Shown here piece by piece: positions 40,718-50,176 of a stretch of 64,000 nucleotides of DNA. Both the position numbers and the translations under genes were made by a program. The notes beneath the pieces are model-generated. The model saw only the letters and a program-made list of their open reading frames with translations, did no database searches and had not been told where the DNA came from. The DNA comes from an uncultured cyanobacterium (GTDB lineage: Bacteria; Cyanobacteriota; Cyanobacteriia; Cyanobacteriales; Nostocaceae), in contig CAINGU010000005.1 of assembly GCA_903848645.1 (NCBI GenBank), forward strand, positions 1 to 64,000, in the 5' to 3' direction. How positions within the stretch are numbered: the first letter of the stretch is position 1; each line of letters opens with the position of its first letter.

Positions 40718-41062
40718 AATATCAATAAAGTAGGAGAAGCTGTAGCAGCCATTACAGATCAAAAGATACAAGGAAATATTGCTGCTGCTAGTGCAGTTTT
40801 AGCCGGTCTTGTGTTAAAAAAAGATGTAATTAGGAAGATTTTCAGGAGCGAGATTATGCGAGAATCAGTGATATATCAAGAAATTCTGGAAGAAGGTGAA
40901 GCTAAAGGTAAAGCTGAAGGAATAGCGGAAGCAACCAAAAAGTTAGCTTTAAATTTGTTGAGAATTGGTATGAGTTTAGAACAAATTTCTGAAGTTCCAG
41001 AATTATCTCTGGAACAAGTTAAAACTTTAGAAAAAGAGATCAAAAATTCTCATTCCAACTAA
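40718..41062 (+). pseudogene. C-terminal remnant of an Rpn/PD-(D/E)XK transposase-like protein
   Basis: An open stretch from about 40718 encodes VGEAVAAITDQKIQGNIAAA, VLAGLVLKKDVIRKIFRSEI, MRESVIYQEILEEGEAKGKAEG and a helical end. This matches the C-terminal part of cyanobacterial Rpn-type proteins, where the IAASxxLAGLVL...MRESVIYQEI segment follows the nuclease domain. The nuclease domain is absent, so it is a 5'-truncated relic. The ATG at about 40856 could still give a short peptide, but there is no reason to think it functions. Confidence 0.7.
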
Positions 41063-41102
41063 AGTAAGTTCGATGTTTTTGGTTTCAATCTTCATAAAAA
41101 TA

Positions 41103-41135
41103 ATATCCCTGATTTTTAGCGCAAGTCGGGGATAT
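41103..41135 (+). terminator. Hairpin after the Rpn remnant
   Basis: ATATCCCTGA pairs with TCGGGGATAT (one G-U pair), followed by TTAATATG. Similar in core sequence to the inverted repeat at 24877-24941. Confidence 0.55.
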
Positions 41136-41227
41136 TTAATATGAAAATTTCGCGCAATCTCTCTTAAAAATCTCGCTTTTCGCTGAAAATAAAACATCGG
41201 ATTCATATTGGTTAGAATCCCTGGCTA

Positions 41228-41335
41228 CTGAAAGTCGCGGCTATACAAGCAAAGTCCGTCTCTGCGGACTAAATAAAAATCAAGAGTTTGAAAGCTACGC
41301 AGGTAGGTTTTACCTGTATAGACCGCTATTTTCAC
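41228..41335. repeat. Imperfect inverted-repeat element (family member 2)
   Basis: GTCGCGGCTATACAAGCAAA with the hairpin AGTCCGTCTCTGCGGACT on the left; the right end TACCTGTATAGACCGCTAT matches it inverted. Related to 12201-12322. It abuts the 3' end of the TPR lipoprotein gene. Confidence 0.65.
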
Positions 41336-41337
41336 TA

Positions 41338-42180
41338 TTATTTCCCCAATTCCTCAATATTCTTCATTGCTTGTTGATACAAATCTTTATTTCCTTGTTT
41401 GTCAAAAATAGCTGCTGCCCGTTGTAAATCTTTTAATGCACCCCGTTTATCGCTAATTGCAGCATAGGCGTTACCGCGATTATTAAAAGCAGCACCAAAA
41501 TTAGGATTAATGCGAACGGCTTCATTATAATCGGATATTGCTTTTTGCTGTTCTCCTCTTGCAGCATAAGCATTACCCCGATTATTATAAGCTACAGCAT
41601 ATTCTTGATTGATACGAATCGCTTGAGTATAGTCCTCTAACGCCCCGCTTTTATCACCTTGGTTTGCACGAGCATTACCTCGATTATTGTACACTTCAGC
41701 AGAGGTAGGATTAATAGTAATTGCTTGATTATAATCCTTGATCGCTCTTGTATAATCTCCTGTAGATGCCAAAGCATTACCACGATTATTGTACGCTTCC
41801 GCATCATTGGGATTGAGACGTAATGCCTGATTATAATCCGCGATTGCTCCTTCTTTATTGCCAGTATCAAAATAAACTAAACCCCGACTTTTAAATGCTG
41901 GTGCATATTGAGGATTGAGACTAATTGATTTACTATAAGCAGCAATAGCGGCTTGGGAATTACCTTTAAGATGTTGAGTTTGTCCCTGAACATAAAATTC
42001 CCCAGATTTGGATGTTTTTCCTATCTGTGGGTTAGGGGTACTTGCTCCTTTTTCTGTCACCAATACATCTTGATTATTACTGCAAGAAACGCAAATAATT
42101 CCGCTAAAAATGGTAAACATTGCTATAGTGAATGCTTTGTTTACTCTTTGCTGCTTGTGTGTCAATAACTGCCATTTCAT
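41338..42180 (-). CDS. TPR-repeat lipoprotein
   Basis: 280 residues. N-terminal signal with a probable lipobox ending VSC/SNN (Cys at about residue 33). From residue 55 to 270 there are about six tetratricopeptide repeats with the pattern AYNNRGNAxAxxGDxxxAIxDYNQAIxINP, nearly identical in sequence, suggesting recent unit duplication. Likely a membrane-anchored protein-protein interaction scaffold; partner unknown. Monocistronic, with 571 bp of non-coding DNA upstream. Confidence 0.85.
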   Translation of the reverse strand: MKWQLLTHKQQRVNKAFTIAMFTIFSGIICVSCSNNQDVLVTEKGASTPNPQIGKTSKSGEFYVQGQTQHLKGNSQAAIAAYSKSISLNPQYAPAFKSRGLVYFDTGNKEGAIADYNQALRLNPNDAEAYNNRGNALASTGDYTRAIKDYNQAITINPTSAEVYNNRGNARANQGDKSGALEDYTQAIRINQEYAVAYNNRGNAYAARGEQQKAISDYNEAVRINPNFGAAFNNRGNAYAAISDKRGALKDLQRAAAIFDKQGNKDLYQQAMKNIEELGK

Positions 42181-42751
42181 AATTTACTATAAATCGCTAT
42201 TCTACCTGGAGTAAATCATTCACTAAATCCCTTGCTTATTTCTGCAATATTCTAGCTTTTTGATGAATATTCAATCTAAATCACAAGATTCCCTGACGTT
42301 ATCTTGAATTAATAAATAATTTTATCCAGCCAATTACCGTATATTAGTAAATATTAAAAATAAAATCCTTGATATCTACATTTATATTATTACTAGACTA
42401 CTGCTGATGATTCTGTTAATTTTGTTAGCACTTTCAAAAAAAATTTATACCAGCATTAGTATTTAGCTTGTATTATCGTTAACATTATTTCTCCTCACCT
42501 TCTTGATTTTTAGGAGTTATAGCAATTACCATTCAAGTGAGGTACAAGAAGTAAGAATTGAACGCAGATAAACGCAGATAATTTTGTACCTCTTTAGATA
42601 TGATGATTTTTGCGAATAACTTCTGCCAATTTGTCAAAATACGCCGTTTAGAACCAGTTACAATTAAAAAAAGCTCAGACATAAATGCCTGAGCTTTTGG
42701 TAAACTTAATTATTGTTAAGGCAGAATTTGTCCACCCTCAGTCTATGGATA
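42181..42751. other. Long intergenic region with rbp terminator
   Basis: 571 bp, AT-rich. The rbp terminator lies at 42664-42698, and ACGCAGATAAACGCAGATAA repeats are near 42560-42580, the same unit as near 54698-54726. No small gene or RNA recognised. Confidence 0.5.
42664..42698 (-). terminator. Terminator of the RNA-binding protein gene
   Basis: AAAAGCTCAG (42669-42678) with CTGAGCTTTT (42689-42698), 10-nt loop; on the minus strand it runs into TTTTTTT. 54 bp after the stop. Confidence 0.85.
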
Positions 42752-43048
42752 TTAGTAGCGGTTATTGCGGCTGAAGTTTCCACCACCACCAAAAGAGCTA
42801 CGTTCTTCTCTTGGTTTAGCTTTGTTCACTTTCAAGTCACGTCCCATCCATTCAGCGCCATCAAGGGCTTCAATAGCGGCTGTTTCTTCTGCCTCTGTAT
42901 TCATTTCCACAAAACCGAAACCGCGAACTTTACCTGTTTCCCGGTCGGTAGGTAGCTGAACACGCTTTACAGTGCCATACTCCTTGAAAATTTCGCTCAA
43001 ACCGTCTTGGGTAACTTCATAAGAGAGGTTGCCTACATAAATTGACAT
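42752..43048 (-). CDS. RRM-type RNA-binding protein (cold-shock Rbp family)
   Basis: 98 residues: one RNA recognition motif with RNP2 IYVGNL and RNP1 RGFGFVEM, then a short Gly/Arg/Asn-rich tail (SSFGGGGNFSRNNRY). This matches the cyanobacterial Rbp proteins, several of which are cold-induced and bind mRNAs. The tail is shorter than in RbpA1-type proteins. A long AT-rich interval upstream (416 bp to the next, divergent gene) would fit a long regulated 5' leader, as in cold-shock genes; this is inference. Confidence 0.92.
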   Translation of the reverse strand: MSIYVGNLSYEVTQDGLSEIFKEYGTVKRVQLPTDRETGKVRGFGFVEMNTEAEETAAIEALDGAEWMGRDLKVNKAKPREERSSFGGGGNFSRNNRY

Positions 43049-43464
43049 AGATTTTCTCCAAAATCATAAGAGTGTAGAGATTTAGATTTCGGAGAAAAGT
43101 CTGTAAATACCAAAGGGAAAAAGCCTATCAATACTAAAAACAAACGTGGTCAGCCGAATTACTTCTCGACTACCATTATTGCATAAAAAATGGATATCTA
43201 ACCACTAAATAAAAAAAAATTAGTAAAGATTTTTTCACCCCTCAACCAGAAATCACAAAAGCAGATTTTTGGAGCATCATCTCATTATACTTAGTTTAGT
43301 GAATTTAGAGTCGGCAGTATTGTCAATTTTCGTTATTTTATGCAGTTTAAGCTACTTTTAATCACCATTGCCAGATTTTGTCCGTGCGGTGGGATAAAAA
43401 TACGCTAGGCATAAAATATAGATACTGACTGAATCTGAAGGCTAAATTTTAGGTTTTTTTGTCC
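43049..43464. other. Divergent intergenic region, probable rbp leader
   Basis: 416 bp between rbp and the divergent SRPBCC gene. AT-rich; the rbp start has GGAGAAAATCT before it. No gene or strong hairpin recognised. Confidence 0.5.
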
Positions 43465-43911
43465 ATGTTGCACTTTGAACATTCCTCAATCATTAACGCA
43501 CCAGTAGAAGTAGTTTGGAAATTTCACGAAAGGCCAGACATACTACAACTGCTCACCCCACCTTGGCAACCTGTACAAGTAATTAGACGGGAAGGAGGAC
43601 TAGGGACAGGGGCAATTACAGAATTTCGGCTTTTTTTGGGGATTCTACCCTTAACTTGGTTAGCAAGTCACACAGACTATGAAAAATATCGTCTGTTTAC
43701 TGATGAACAAATATCTGGACCTTTTGAGTCCTGGGTACATCGTCATGAGTTTACAGAAGAAAATGGAAAAACTAAATTAACCGATAATATTAACTATTCT
43801 CTGCCTGGTGGCAATGGAGTGGAATTTATGAGTGGTTGGTTAGTACAAGCCCAGTTAGAAGCAATGTTTCGCTATCGGCATTATGTAACTAAACGCGAAT
43901 GTGAAAATTGA
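43465..43911 (+). CDS. SRPBCC (START-like) family protein
   Basis: 148 residues of the helix-grip ligand-binding fold: HFEHSSIINAPVEVVWKFHERPDIL start, SGPFESWVHRHEFTEENGKTKLTDNINYSLPGG centre, and a C-terminal helix LVQAQLEAMFRYRHYVTKRE. The family binds hydrophobic ligands or acts as cyclase or coupling factor; the specific role is unknown, though the protein is common in cyanobacteria. The ATG at 43465 is preferred over the TTG six bases upstream. A bidirectional terminator separates it from psbA. Confidence 0.82.
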   Translation: MLHFEHSSIINAPVEVVWKFHERPDILQLLTPPWQPVQVIRREGGLGTGAITEFRLFLGILPLTWLASHTDYEKYRLFTDEQISGPFESWVHRHEFTEENGKTKLTDNINYSLPGGNGVEFMSGWLVQAQLEAMFRYRHYVTKRECEN

Positions 43912-43915
43912 ACAC

Positions 43916-43951
43916 AAAAAAAACGCCCCCCATGATTGGAGAGCGTTTTTT
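43916..43951. terminator. Bidirectional terminator between the SRPBCC gene and psbA
   Basis: AAAAAACGC (43918-43926) and GCGTTTTTT (43943-43951) around a CCCCCATGATTGGAGA loop, with A and T runs outside on both sides, between convergent genes. Confidence 0.85.
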
Positions 43952-43971
43952 ATTTAACTAAACTTTAGTTA

Positions 43972-45054
43972 TTAACCGTTGATTGCAGGAGCAGTTAAAG
44001 CCACAGGAGCAACATCAGCAGCAGCCAAGTCTAGAGGGAAGTTGTGAGCGTTACGCTCGTGCATTACTTCCATACCTAAGTTAGCGCGGTTGATTACGTC
44101 AGCCCAGGTAGCGATGACGCGACCTTGAGAATCAATGATGGATTGGTTGAAGTTGAAACCGTTTAAGTTAAACGCCATGGTGCTGATGCCCAAAGCGGTG
44201 AACCAGATACCAATTACAGGCCAAGCAGCTAGTAAGAAGTGTAGTTGACGGCTGTTGTTGAAAGAAGCGTATTGGAATATTAAGCGACCGAAGTAACCGT
44301 GTGCCGCAACGATGTTATAGGTTTCTTCTTCTTGACCGAATTTATAACCGTAGTTTTGTGATTCGTTTTCGGTTGTTTCTTTAACTAAGGAAGAAGTTAC
44401 TAGTGAACCGTGCATTGCTGAGAACAAAGAACCACCGAATACACCAGCTACACCTAACATATGGAAGGGGTGCATCAAGATGTTGTGTTCAGCTTGGAAC
44501 ACAATCATGAAGTTGAATGTTCCAGAGATACCCAAAGGCATACCGTCAGAGAATGAACCTTGACCGATTGGGTAGATTAAGAATACTGCGGTAGCTGCTG
44601 CTACAGGTGCGGAAAATGCTAGGCAAATCCAAGGACGCATTCCTAAGCGGTAAGAAAGTTCCCATTCACGACCGAGGTAGCAGAATACGCCGATCAAGAA
44701 GTGGAATACTACTAACTGGTAAGGACCGCCGTTATACAACCACTCATCTAAGGAAGCTGCTTCCCAAATGGGGTAGAAGTGTAAACCGATAGCGTTAGAA
44801 GAAGGAACAACTGCACCGGAGATGATGTTGTTTCCGTAAATCAAAGAACCTGCAACTGGTTCGCGGATACCGTCAATGTCAACGGGAGGAGCAGCGATGA
44901 ATGCAATTACGAAGCAAGCGATCGCAGAAAGCAGGGTAGGGATCATCAATACGCCGAACCAACCGATGTATAAACGGTTGTCTGTGCTGGTAATCCACTC
45001 GCAAAAGCGGTTCCACACATTGGCGCTTTCGCGCTGTTGTAAGGTTGTGGTCAT
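43972..45054 (-). CDS. psbA: Photosystem II D1 protein
   Basis: 360-residue precursor of the reaction-centre subunit that binds P680, pheophytin, QB and the Mn cluster. Tyr161, Asp170, Glu189 and His190 are in place ([26 protein letters not shown]), as are His332/Glu333 ([12 protein letters not shown]) and the CtpA-processed tail after Ala344. Residue 130 is Glu ([10 protein letters not shown]), the pheophytin ligand type of high-light (D1:2) isoforms. The QB pocket [10 protein letters not shown] is normal. A consensus promoter lies at 45115-45143. Confidence 0.98.
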   Translation of the reverse strand: MTTTLQQRESANVWNRFCEWITSTDNRLYIGWFGVLMIPTLLSAIACFVIAFIAAPPVDIDGIREPVAGSLIYGNNIISGAVVPSSNAIGLHFYPIWEAASLDEWLYNGGPYQLVVFHFLIGVFCYLGREWELSYRLGMRPWICLAFSAPVAAATAVFLIYPIGQGSFSDGMPLGISGTFNFMIVFQAEHNILMHPFHMLGVAGVFGGSLFSAMHGSLVTSSLVKETTENESQNYGYKFGQEEETYNIVAAHGYFGRLIFQYASFNNSRQLHFLLAAWPVIGIWFTALGISTMAFNLNGFNFNQSIIDSQGRVIATWADVINRANLGMEVMHERNAHNFPLDLAAADVAPVALTAPAING

Positions 45055-45114
45055 GTGTTTATAATTGCGTTTGAGTTATGTATGTTTTGGTAGGTGTTTC
45101 TACCTCATGAATTT

Positions 45115-45143
45115 ATATTAAGCCTTATGTTTCGATTTGTAAA
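45115..45143 (-). promoter_or_regulatory. psbA promoter
   Basis: On the minus strand, TTTACA (45143-45138), 17-nt spacer, TAATAT (45120-45115). This is a near-consensus sigma-70-type promoter, giving a 5' leader of about 50 nt before the ATG at 45054. Confidence 0.8.
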
Positions 45144-45287
45144 GGGGTTTTCGTAATATTTTTTAATAAATCTGGACAAGAAAGTTATCTTTAGAGCTAT
45201 AAACTAGATATAGCAAGCTTCTCAAGCATTAATCTTTTTTGTCACAAGTTTTTATTCCTGAAGTTTTGGGCGCAGGCCCTACTATAT

Positions 45288-46250
45288 ATGTCTTTATCTA
45301 GTCAAAATATTGTTACCTACAGCCCTGCTTATACTATCGTTCCCACTTATGAATGCTTTAACCGCTGTTCTTACTGCAATTTTCGCAGCGAACCGGGTAA
45401 AAGTCCTTGGTTGACTCTTGCAGAAGCTCAAGAAATTTTGTTACAACTTAAAAATAAAAATGTCTGTGAAATTCTCATCCTGAGTGGTGAAGTCCATCCA
45501 GATTCGGCGAGGCGTGAAGCTTGGTTTCAGAGAATTTATGATTTGTGCGAATTGGCACTAAAAATGGGATTTTTACCCCATACCAACGCCGGTCTACTGA
45601 GTTGGGTAGAAATGCAAAAACTCAAAAATGTTAATGTGTCAATGGGATTAATGTTGGAACAGTTAACACCAAAACTATTAAATACAGTCCATCGTCACGC
45701 GCCGAGTAAATTACCCCAAGTGCGATCGCAACAATTACAATGGGCAGGAGAGCTAAAAATCCCTTTTACTACAGGGTTGCTTTTAGGAATAGGGGAAACA
45801 GAAGAAGATTGCTGGGAAACTCTCACAGCTATTTCTGAATCTCATGCACATTACCATCACATTCAAGAGGTAATTCTCCAACCCCACAGCCCCGGAACTA
45901 TACAAACCTTTGATGCAGAACCATTTAACCCCCATCAACTACCGACAATTATCGCCAAAGCGCGGGAAATTTTACCACCAGATATTACAATTCAGATTCC
46001 CCCCAATTTAGTTAAAGATGAAAATTGGTTACTTGCTTGTATAGCCGCTGGAGCGAGGGATTTAGGAGGAATAAGTCCCAAGGATGAAGTTAATCCTGAT
46101 TATCCCCATTTACAGGAACAGGAACTCAGAAGAATTTTAGAGCCTAGAGGGTGGAAATTAGTACAGCGCTTACCAGTGTATCCCCAGTTTGATGACTGGT
46201 TAGATGAAGAGTTCGGAGAAAAGGTGAAAAAATGGCGGAGAAAACTTTAG
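45288..46250 (+). CDS. cofG: 7,8-didemethyl-8-hydroxy-5-deazariboflavin (FO) synthase subunit CofG
   Basis: Radical-SAM enzyme that, with CofH, makes FO, the deazaflavin antenna of cyanobacterial photolyases and core of F420. The Cys motif FNRCSYCNFRSEPG (with preceding ECFNRC giving CxxxCxxC), EILILSGEVHP, TGLLLGIGETEEDCWETL and ISPKDEVNPDYPHL fit CofG. 320 residues. The start is just after a partial GGGCGCAGGCCCT repeat, and no good ribosome-binding site is visible. Monocistronic; CofH is not in the window. Confidence 0.92.
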   Translation: MSLSSQNIVTYSPAYTIVPTYECFNRCSYCNFRSEPGKSPWLTLAEAQEILLQLKNKNVCEILILSGEVHPDSARREAWFQRIYDLCELALKMGFLPHTNAGLLSWVEMQKLKNVNVSMGLMLEQLTPKLLNTVHRHAPSKLPQVRSQQLQWAGELKIPFTTGLLLGIGETEEDCWETLTAISESHAHYHHIQEVILQPHSPGTIQTFDAEPFNPHQLPTIIAKAREILPPDITIQIPPNLVKDENWLLACIAAGARDLGGISPKDEVNPDYPHLQEQELRRILEPRGWKLVQRLPVYPQFDDWLDEEFGEKVKKWRRKL

Positions 46251-46464
46251 TCTCTTTTCCCACTAGTAACTTACGTTGGTATAAACACAAAGTGCATTAC
46301 AAATGATACTGTAGTATAGTTGAAAATCCAAAGACCACTAGATTAATTAGTAATAATTTTTACTAAATATGTTGCCACCAGGTTGATCTTGTTGAGAACA
46401 TCATGAAAGTAACTTCAAATATGCTAATTAATGTGTTGTATTAACATTAACACTGTGAACGAAT

Positions 46465-47316
46465 ATGGTTAATCGTGCTGCTTCTTCTAATACATCCATC
46501 TCACTGAAATTAGTAGGGATAATCTGTATACTGTCTTTTTTCCTAGACTTTATATTTTTATTAGTCCCTTTCCAACCTACAGATAAAATCTGGCAAATCA
46601 ACCTGTGTAGAAATCTTGTTGATAGGGGTATTGTCCCTATGGTTGGTTTGGGAGCAGTTCTGACTGCATACTGGTTTGATAGTGTGGATGAAAGTAGTCG
46701 TTCATCATCTTTAAATTTAAAACTACCAACTTTTATCATCTCAAGTTTGCTGGGGTTGATATTTTTACTGATTTTTCCTCTCCACTTGAATAACGTTAAT
46801 CAAGTAAAAGGGCAAGCGTTAACACGGGTTAACCAAGAAGTAGAACAGTTAGAAAACCAAGTTAAAGCTCAATTAGCACAAGTACAAAACCAACTTGGCA
46901 ATGATCAGGTAAAAGCGGCTGTAGAGAAACAACGCGCTGCATTAAAAGAGCAACTAGGTACTCAGCTAAATGAACTAGTTAAAGATGAGCAAAAGTATAA
47001 TCAGGCACTTAGCAATAACCAATTACCTGCCGCACAGAAGGATTTACTCAAGAAGTATAAAACAAATCCTAAAGCTCTTGATGATTTTATCGCGGAGCAA
47101 ACAGATCCTCAACAACTAGCAACCCAGAGAGTTACTCAAATTCGCAGTCAAAAAGAACAACAGTTACAAAAAATTCAGGACGATGCTGTCAAGGAATTGC
47201 GAATTGGTATTAGTAGTTTATTGTTGTCAATTGGTTACATCGTCATCGGTTGGACAGGATTAAGGGGTATGGGTGTTTTGCAAAGTAGTTCTAAACGCAA
47301 TACATCAGTACGCTAA
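46465..47316 (+). CDS. HpsJ-like membrane protein
   Basis: 283 residues with membrane segments at about 14-36, 50-68 and 90-108, a long Gln/Lys-rich coiled coil (about 115-235: VNQEVEQLENQVKAQLAQVQ), and a final membrane segment at about 245-268. This layout and the PFQPTDKIWQINLCRNLVDRGIVPMVG loop fit the HpsJ family found with hormogonium polysaccharide genes in filamentous cyanobacteria. The assignment rests on memory of the family. A GT2 glycosyltransferase follows on the same strand, but a terminator lies between. Confidence 0.7.
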   Translation: MVNRAASSNTSISLKLVGIICILSFFLDFIFLLVPFQPTDKIWQINLCRNLVDRGIVPMVGLGAVLTAYWFDSVDESSRSSSLNLKLPTFIISSLLGLIFLLIFPLHLNNVNQVKGQALTRVNQEVEQLENQVKAQLAQVQNQLGNDQVKAAVEKQRAALKEQLGTQLNELVKDEQKYNQALSNNQLPAAQKDLLKKYKTNPKALDDFIAEQTDPQQLATQRVTQIRSQKEQQLQKIQDDAVKELRIGISSLLLSIGYIVIGWTGLRGMGVLQSSSKRNTSVR

Positions 47317-47329
47317 ATACAGTATTTAT

Positions 47330-47370
47330 ATGGCAGCAAGAAGTTATCCTTAATGAATTCTTGCTGCCAT
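47330..47370 (+). terminator. Terminator after the HpsJ-like gene
   Basis: ATGGCAGCAAGAA (47330-47342) and TTCTTGCTGCCAT (47358-47370): 13-bp perfect stem, 15-nt loop, followed by TTATATA. Confidence 0.8.
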
Positions 47371-47433
47371 TTATATACATCATCTGCAATTGAATGGTTG
47401 TCATAAATTTAACTAAATCACTATAAAACCAGA

Positions 47434-48273
47434 ATGTTCTCAGTTTACATACTGACATATAACGAAGAAATAGATATTGCTGCTTGTATAGAGTCGGCTA
47501 TGCTATCCGATGACATTATTGTAGTTGACTCTTGTAGTAGCGATCGCACTGTAGAAATCGCTAGTCGTTATCCTGTGCGGATCTTCTCACATCCCTTTGA
47601 AAGTCACGGAAAACAACGCACTTGGATGCTAGAGTCTATACCACCTAAACATGAATGGGTGTATATTTTAGAAGCTGATGAGCGGATGACACCAGAACTA
47701 TTTGCTGAATGTGAACAAGTTTCTCAAAATCCAGAATACATTGCCTATTATGTCGCCGAACGGGTGATGTTTATGGATCGTTGGATTCGCTATAGTACCC
47801 AGTATCCTCGCTATCAGCTACGTCTTTTCCGTCATGGGAAAGTTTGGTTTACAGACTACGGACATACTGAAAGAGAAGTTTGTGATGGTGCTACAGGCTT
47901 TCTCAAAGAAACTTATCCTCATTTTACTTCTGGTAAGGGCTTAAGTCGCTGGATTGAAAAACATAACCGTTATTCTACAGATGAAGCCAAAGAAACATTA
48001 ACTCAGTTAACAAGCGGCAAAATTAACTATAAAGATTTATTGTTCGGTAATTCAGAAGTAGAACGGAGACGGGCTTTAAAAGATTTATCATTGCGTATAC
48101 CAGCTAGACCAATGATTCGTTTTATATATATGTATTTTTTCTTAGGTGGGTGTTTAGATGGACGGGCTGGATTTACTTGGTGTACTTTGCAAGCATTTTA
48201 TGAGTATTTAATTTTACTCAAAGTCTGGGAAATGAGAAATATGCCTATACCTAGTGTAGATACAGATCATTAA
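47434..48273 (+). CDS. GT2 family glycosyltransferase (WaaE/KdtX type)
   Basis: 279 residues. YILTYNEEIDIAACIESA at the N-terminus, DIIVVDSCSSDRTVEIA, FSHPFESHGKQRTWMLESIP and LEADERM (DxD-like) mark the GT2 nucleotide-sugar fold. RHGKVWFTDYGHTERE is typical of the lipopolysaccharide-core glucosyltransferase subgroup. Probably acts in polysaccharide or LPS synthesis at the membrane; the sugar is unknown. It is near an HpsJ-like gene, which hints at exopolysaccharide work. Confidence 0.83.
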   Translation: MFSVYILTYNEEIDIAACIESAMLSDDIIVVDSCSSDRTVEIASRYPVRIFSHPFESHGKQRTWMLESIPPKHEWVYILEADERMTPELFAECEQVSQNPEYIAYYVAERVMFMDRWIRYSTQYPRYQLRLFRHGKVWFTDYGHTEREVCDGATGFLKETYPHFTSGKGLSRWIEKHNRYSTDEAKETLTQLTSGKINYKDLLFGNSEVERRRALKDLSLRIPARPMIRFIYMYFFLGGCLDGRAGFTWCTLQAFYEYLILLKVWEMRNMPIPSVDTDH

Positions 48274-48390
48274 AAATCTCCCGAATTCAGTTCTCTAAAT
48301 AAATTGTAGAAATATGTAACTCTAGTTAGCGTCCTATTTACACGCTGTTTGGTAGAATATCTAGGTTGTTTAATCTCATGATCTTCATCT

Positions 48391-48894
48391 TTGAGTCAGT
48401 CAATAGACACTATCAACCTCGATACATTAGCCCAAGAACTAGCAACAATCCAGCAAACAGGTTCCAAGCGGATTGCCTTGCTAGGTTCTCGTCATGTGCC
48501 GATTACCCATCAGAACCTCATTGAAATGATGACTTATGCCCTGATTCTATCGGGCAACCGCGTCATTACCTCTGGTGCTACAGGCACAAACTCTGCTGCC
48601 ATCCGGGGCGCAACACGGGCTGATCCCAACTTACTTACGGTAATTTTACCCCAGAGCTTGGAACGCCAACCCCAAGAATCGCGCCAGCAATTAGATCAGG
48701 TAATGCACCTGGTGGAAAACCCCAGCAATGATAACCTGTCCTTAGCTGAAGCGAGTTACTTATGTAACAAGGAAATCGTCTCTCGTTGTCAACAACTAAT
48801 CTGCTTTGCATTTCACGATAGTCGCACCCTCCTACAAACCTGTAAAGAGGCAGAAGAACAGCGAAAAGTGGTAACACTCTTCTACTTTGACTAG
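48391..48894 (+). CDS. SLOG/DprA-like Rossmann-fold protein of unknown role
   Basis: 167 residues. RIALLGSRHVPITHQNLIEM and VITSGATGTNSAAIRGA resemble the nucleotide-binding Rossmann core of the DprA/LOG (SLOG) superfamily, and the C-terminus ends KEAEEQRKVVTLFYFD. DprA proper is longer and binds ssDNA, so this is not called DprA. The start is a TTG at 48391, since no in-frame ATG lies nearby before the conserved part. Monocistronic. Confidence 0.65.
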   Translation: MSQSIDTINLDTLAQELATIQQTGSKRIALLGSRHVPITHQNLIEMMTYALILSGNRVITSGATGTNSAAIRGATRADPNLLTVILPQSLERQPQESRQQLDQVMHLVENPSNDNLSLAEASYLCNKEIVSRCQQLICFAFHDSRTLLQTCKEAEEQRKVVTLFYFD

Positions 48895-49032
48895 AGTGAA
48901 CCGCAGTCTTTGCAAAGCGAATGATCAAGATGGGAAAATTATTGGGTAAAGGGTAATGACTGGACTAAATTACCCCTTATCCATTGATAAAAATGATCAA
49001 CACCACACCAAGCACCCTATTAAATTAGTTTA

Positions 49033-49455
49033 ATGTTTCTATCTCTATCTCAATTACCAGTACCTGCTATTTTTTTATACTCTATCGTCGTCGCGGCTAT
49101 TCTCATTTATGTACCCTATTTATTAGTAGCCTTTGCTAGAGTGCAAATAGGATATGATTTGTCTGCTCCTCGCGCCATGTTTGATAAATTACCACCCTAT
49201 GCCCAACGGGCAGCATGGGCCCATGAAAACTCCTTTGAAGGGTTTATGGTTTTTGCCGCAGCAGCATTAATGGCTTATGTCACTGGGGTGAATTCTCCCC
49301 AAGCAGTAAACGCAGTCATCGCCTTTATTATTGCTCGTTTGCTATACTCTATTTTCTATATTGCAAATATACCTTTGTTAAGATCACTAATGTTTGGTAT
49401 TGCTTCTTTTAGTTCTGGAACTCTGTTTTTCCTCAGTCTCATGCAAATTAAATAA
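49033..49455 (+). CDS. MAPEG family membrane protein
   Basis: 140 residues with four predicted membrane helices (about 13-35, 68-88, 93-110, 118-137). The family signature region AQRAAWAHENSFEGFMVFAAAALMA, with the conserved Glu-Asn-x2-E stretch, is clear. Eukaryotic MAPEG enzymes are glutathione transferases or peroxidases of lipids; bacterial roles are largely unproven. Monocistronic, followed by heptamer repeats and yajQ. Confidence 0.85.
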   Translation: MFLSLSQLPVPAIFLYSIVVAAILIYVPYLLVAFARVQIGYDLSAPRAMFDKLPPYAQRAAWAHENSFEGFMVFAAAALMAYVTGVNSPQAVNAVIAFIIARLLYSIFYIANIPLLRSLMFGIASFSSGTLFFLSLMQIK

Positions 49456-49497
49456 TTAGGTGGAGGGAATGAGGACTTTTAATTTTACCTCTTCTCT

Positions 49498-49540
49498 ATT
49501 ACCAATTACCAATTACCAATCACCAATTACCAATTACCAA
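49498..49540. repeat. Heptamer tandem repeat (ACCAATT)n
   Basis: Six or so ACCAATT units with variants, ending nine bases before the yajQ start codon. Confidence 0.85.
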
Positions 49541-49548
49541 TTTTATTT

Positions 49549-50040
49549 ATGGCTGCTTCTTTTTCCTTTGATATCGTCAGCGACTTTGATAGACAAGAAC
49601 TAGTTAATACTATTGATCAAGTCACAAGAGACGTTAAAAGCCGTTACGACCTTAAAGACACTCAAACCACAATCGAATTAAGCGAGGAAAAAATTACCAT
49701 TGGCACTGACAGCGACTTTACCTTAGAATCTGTGCATACCATCCTGCGGGAAAAAGCTGCCAAGCGTAATCTTTCCCAAAAAATCTTTGAATTTGGTAAA
49801 GTCGAATCTGCCAGCGGCAACCGTGTCCGTCAAGAAATCACCCTCAAAAAAGGCATCAGCCAAGAAATTGCCAAACAAATTTCTAAATTGATTCGGGACG
49901 AAATTAAAAAGGTGCAAGCCTCAATTCAAGGTGACGCTGTGCGAGTGACAGCTAAATCAAAAGATGACTTACAACTCGTTATTCAACGTCTTAAACAAGA
50001 GGACTTCCCCGTCGCTTTGCAATTTACAAATTATCGTTAG
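49549..50040 (+). CDS. YajQ family nucleotide-binding protein
   Basis: 163 residues, full length. [21 protein letters not shown] at the N-terminus and the repeat-related halves with [22 protein letters not shown] and [20 protein letters not shown] at the end are diagnostic of YajQ/UPF0234. Some members bind cyclic di-GMP; others bind tRNA or nucleotides. The start codon follows a heptamer tract and lacks a visible ribosome-binding site. Confidence 0.93.
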   Translation: MAASFSFDIVSDFDRQELVNTIDQVTRDVKSRYDLKDTQTTIELSEEKITIGTDSDFTLESVHTILREKAAKRNLSQKIFEFGKVESASGNRVRQEITLKKGISQEIAKQISKLIRDEIKKVQASIQGDAVRVTAKSKDDLQLVIQRLKQEDFPVALQFTNYR

Positions 50041-50061
50041 AAAAAGACAACACCAAAAAAT

Positions 50062-50132
50062 AAATTATCCCATTTTGTGGGATGGGCTTCTAGCCCGTCC
50101 ATTCAAGAGCAGGCAAGATGCCTACTCCACAA
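50062..50132. repeat. Hairpin repeat downstream of yajQ
   Basis: Adjacent small hairpins: ATCCCATTTTGTGGGAT, GATGGGCTTCTAGCCCGTC and AGGCAAGATGCCT, in a pattern repeated in many Nostocales intergenic regions. May also terminate yajQ. Confidence 0.65.
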
Positions 50133-50176
50133 GGATTAATTGAATATTTTATTATTTGGAAGTCCCTAATTATCAA

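Noticed and set aside
40811-41062. Independent small gene
   Set aside because: Its sequence continues upstream in frame into the C-terminal segment of an Rpn-type protein, so it is treated as a relic.
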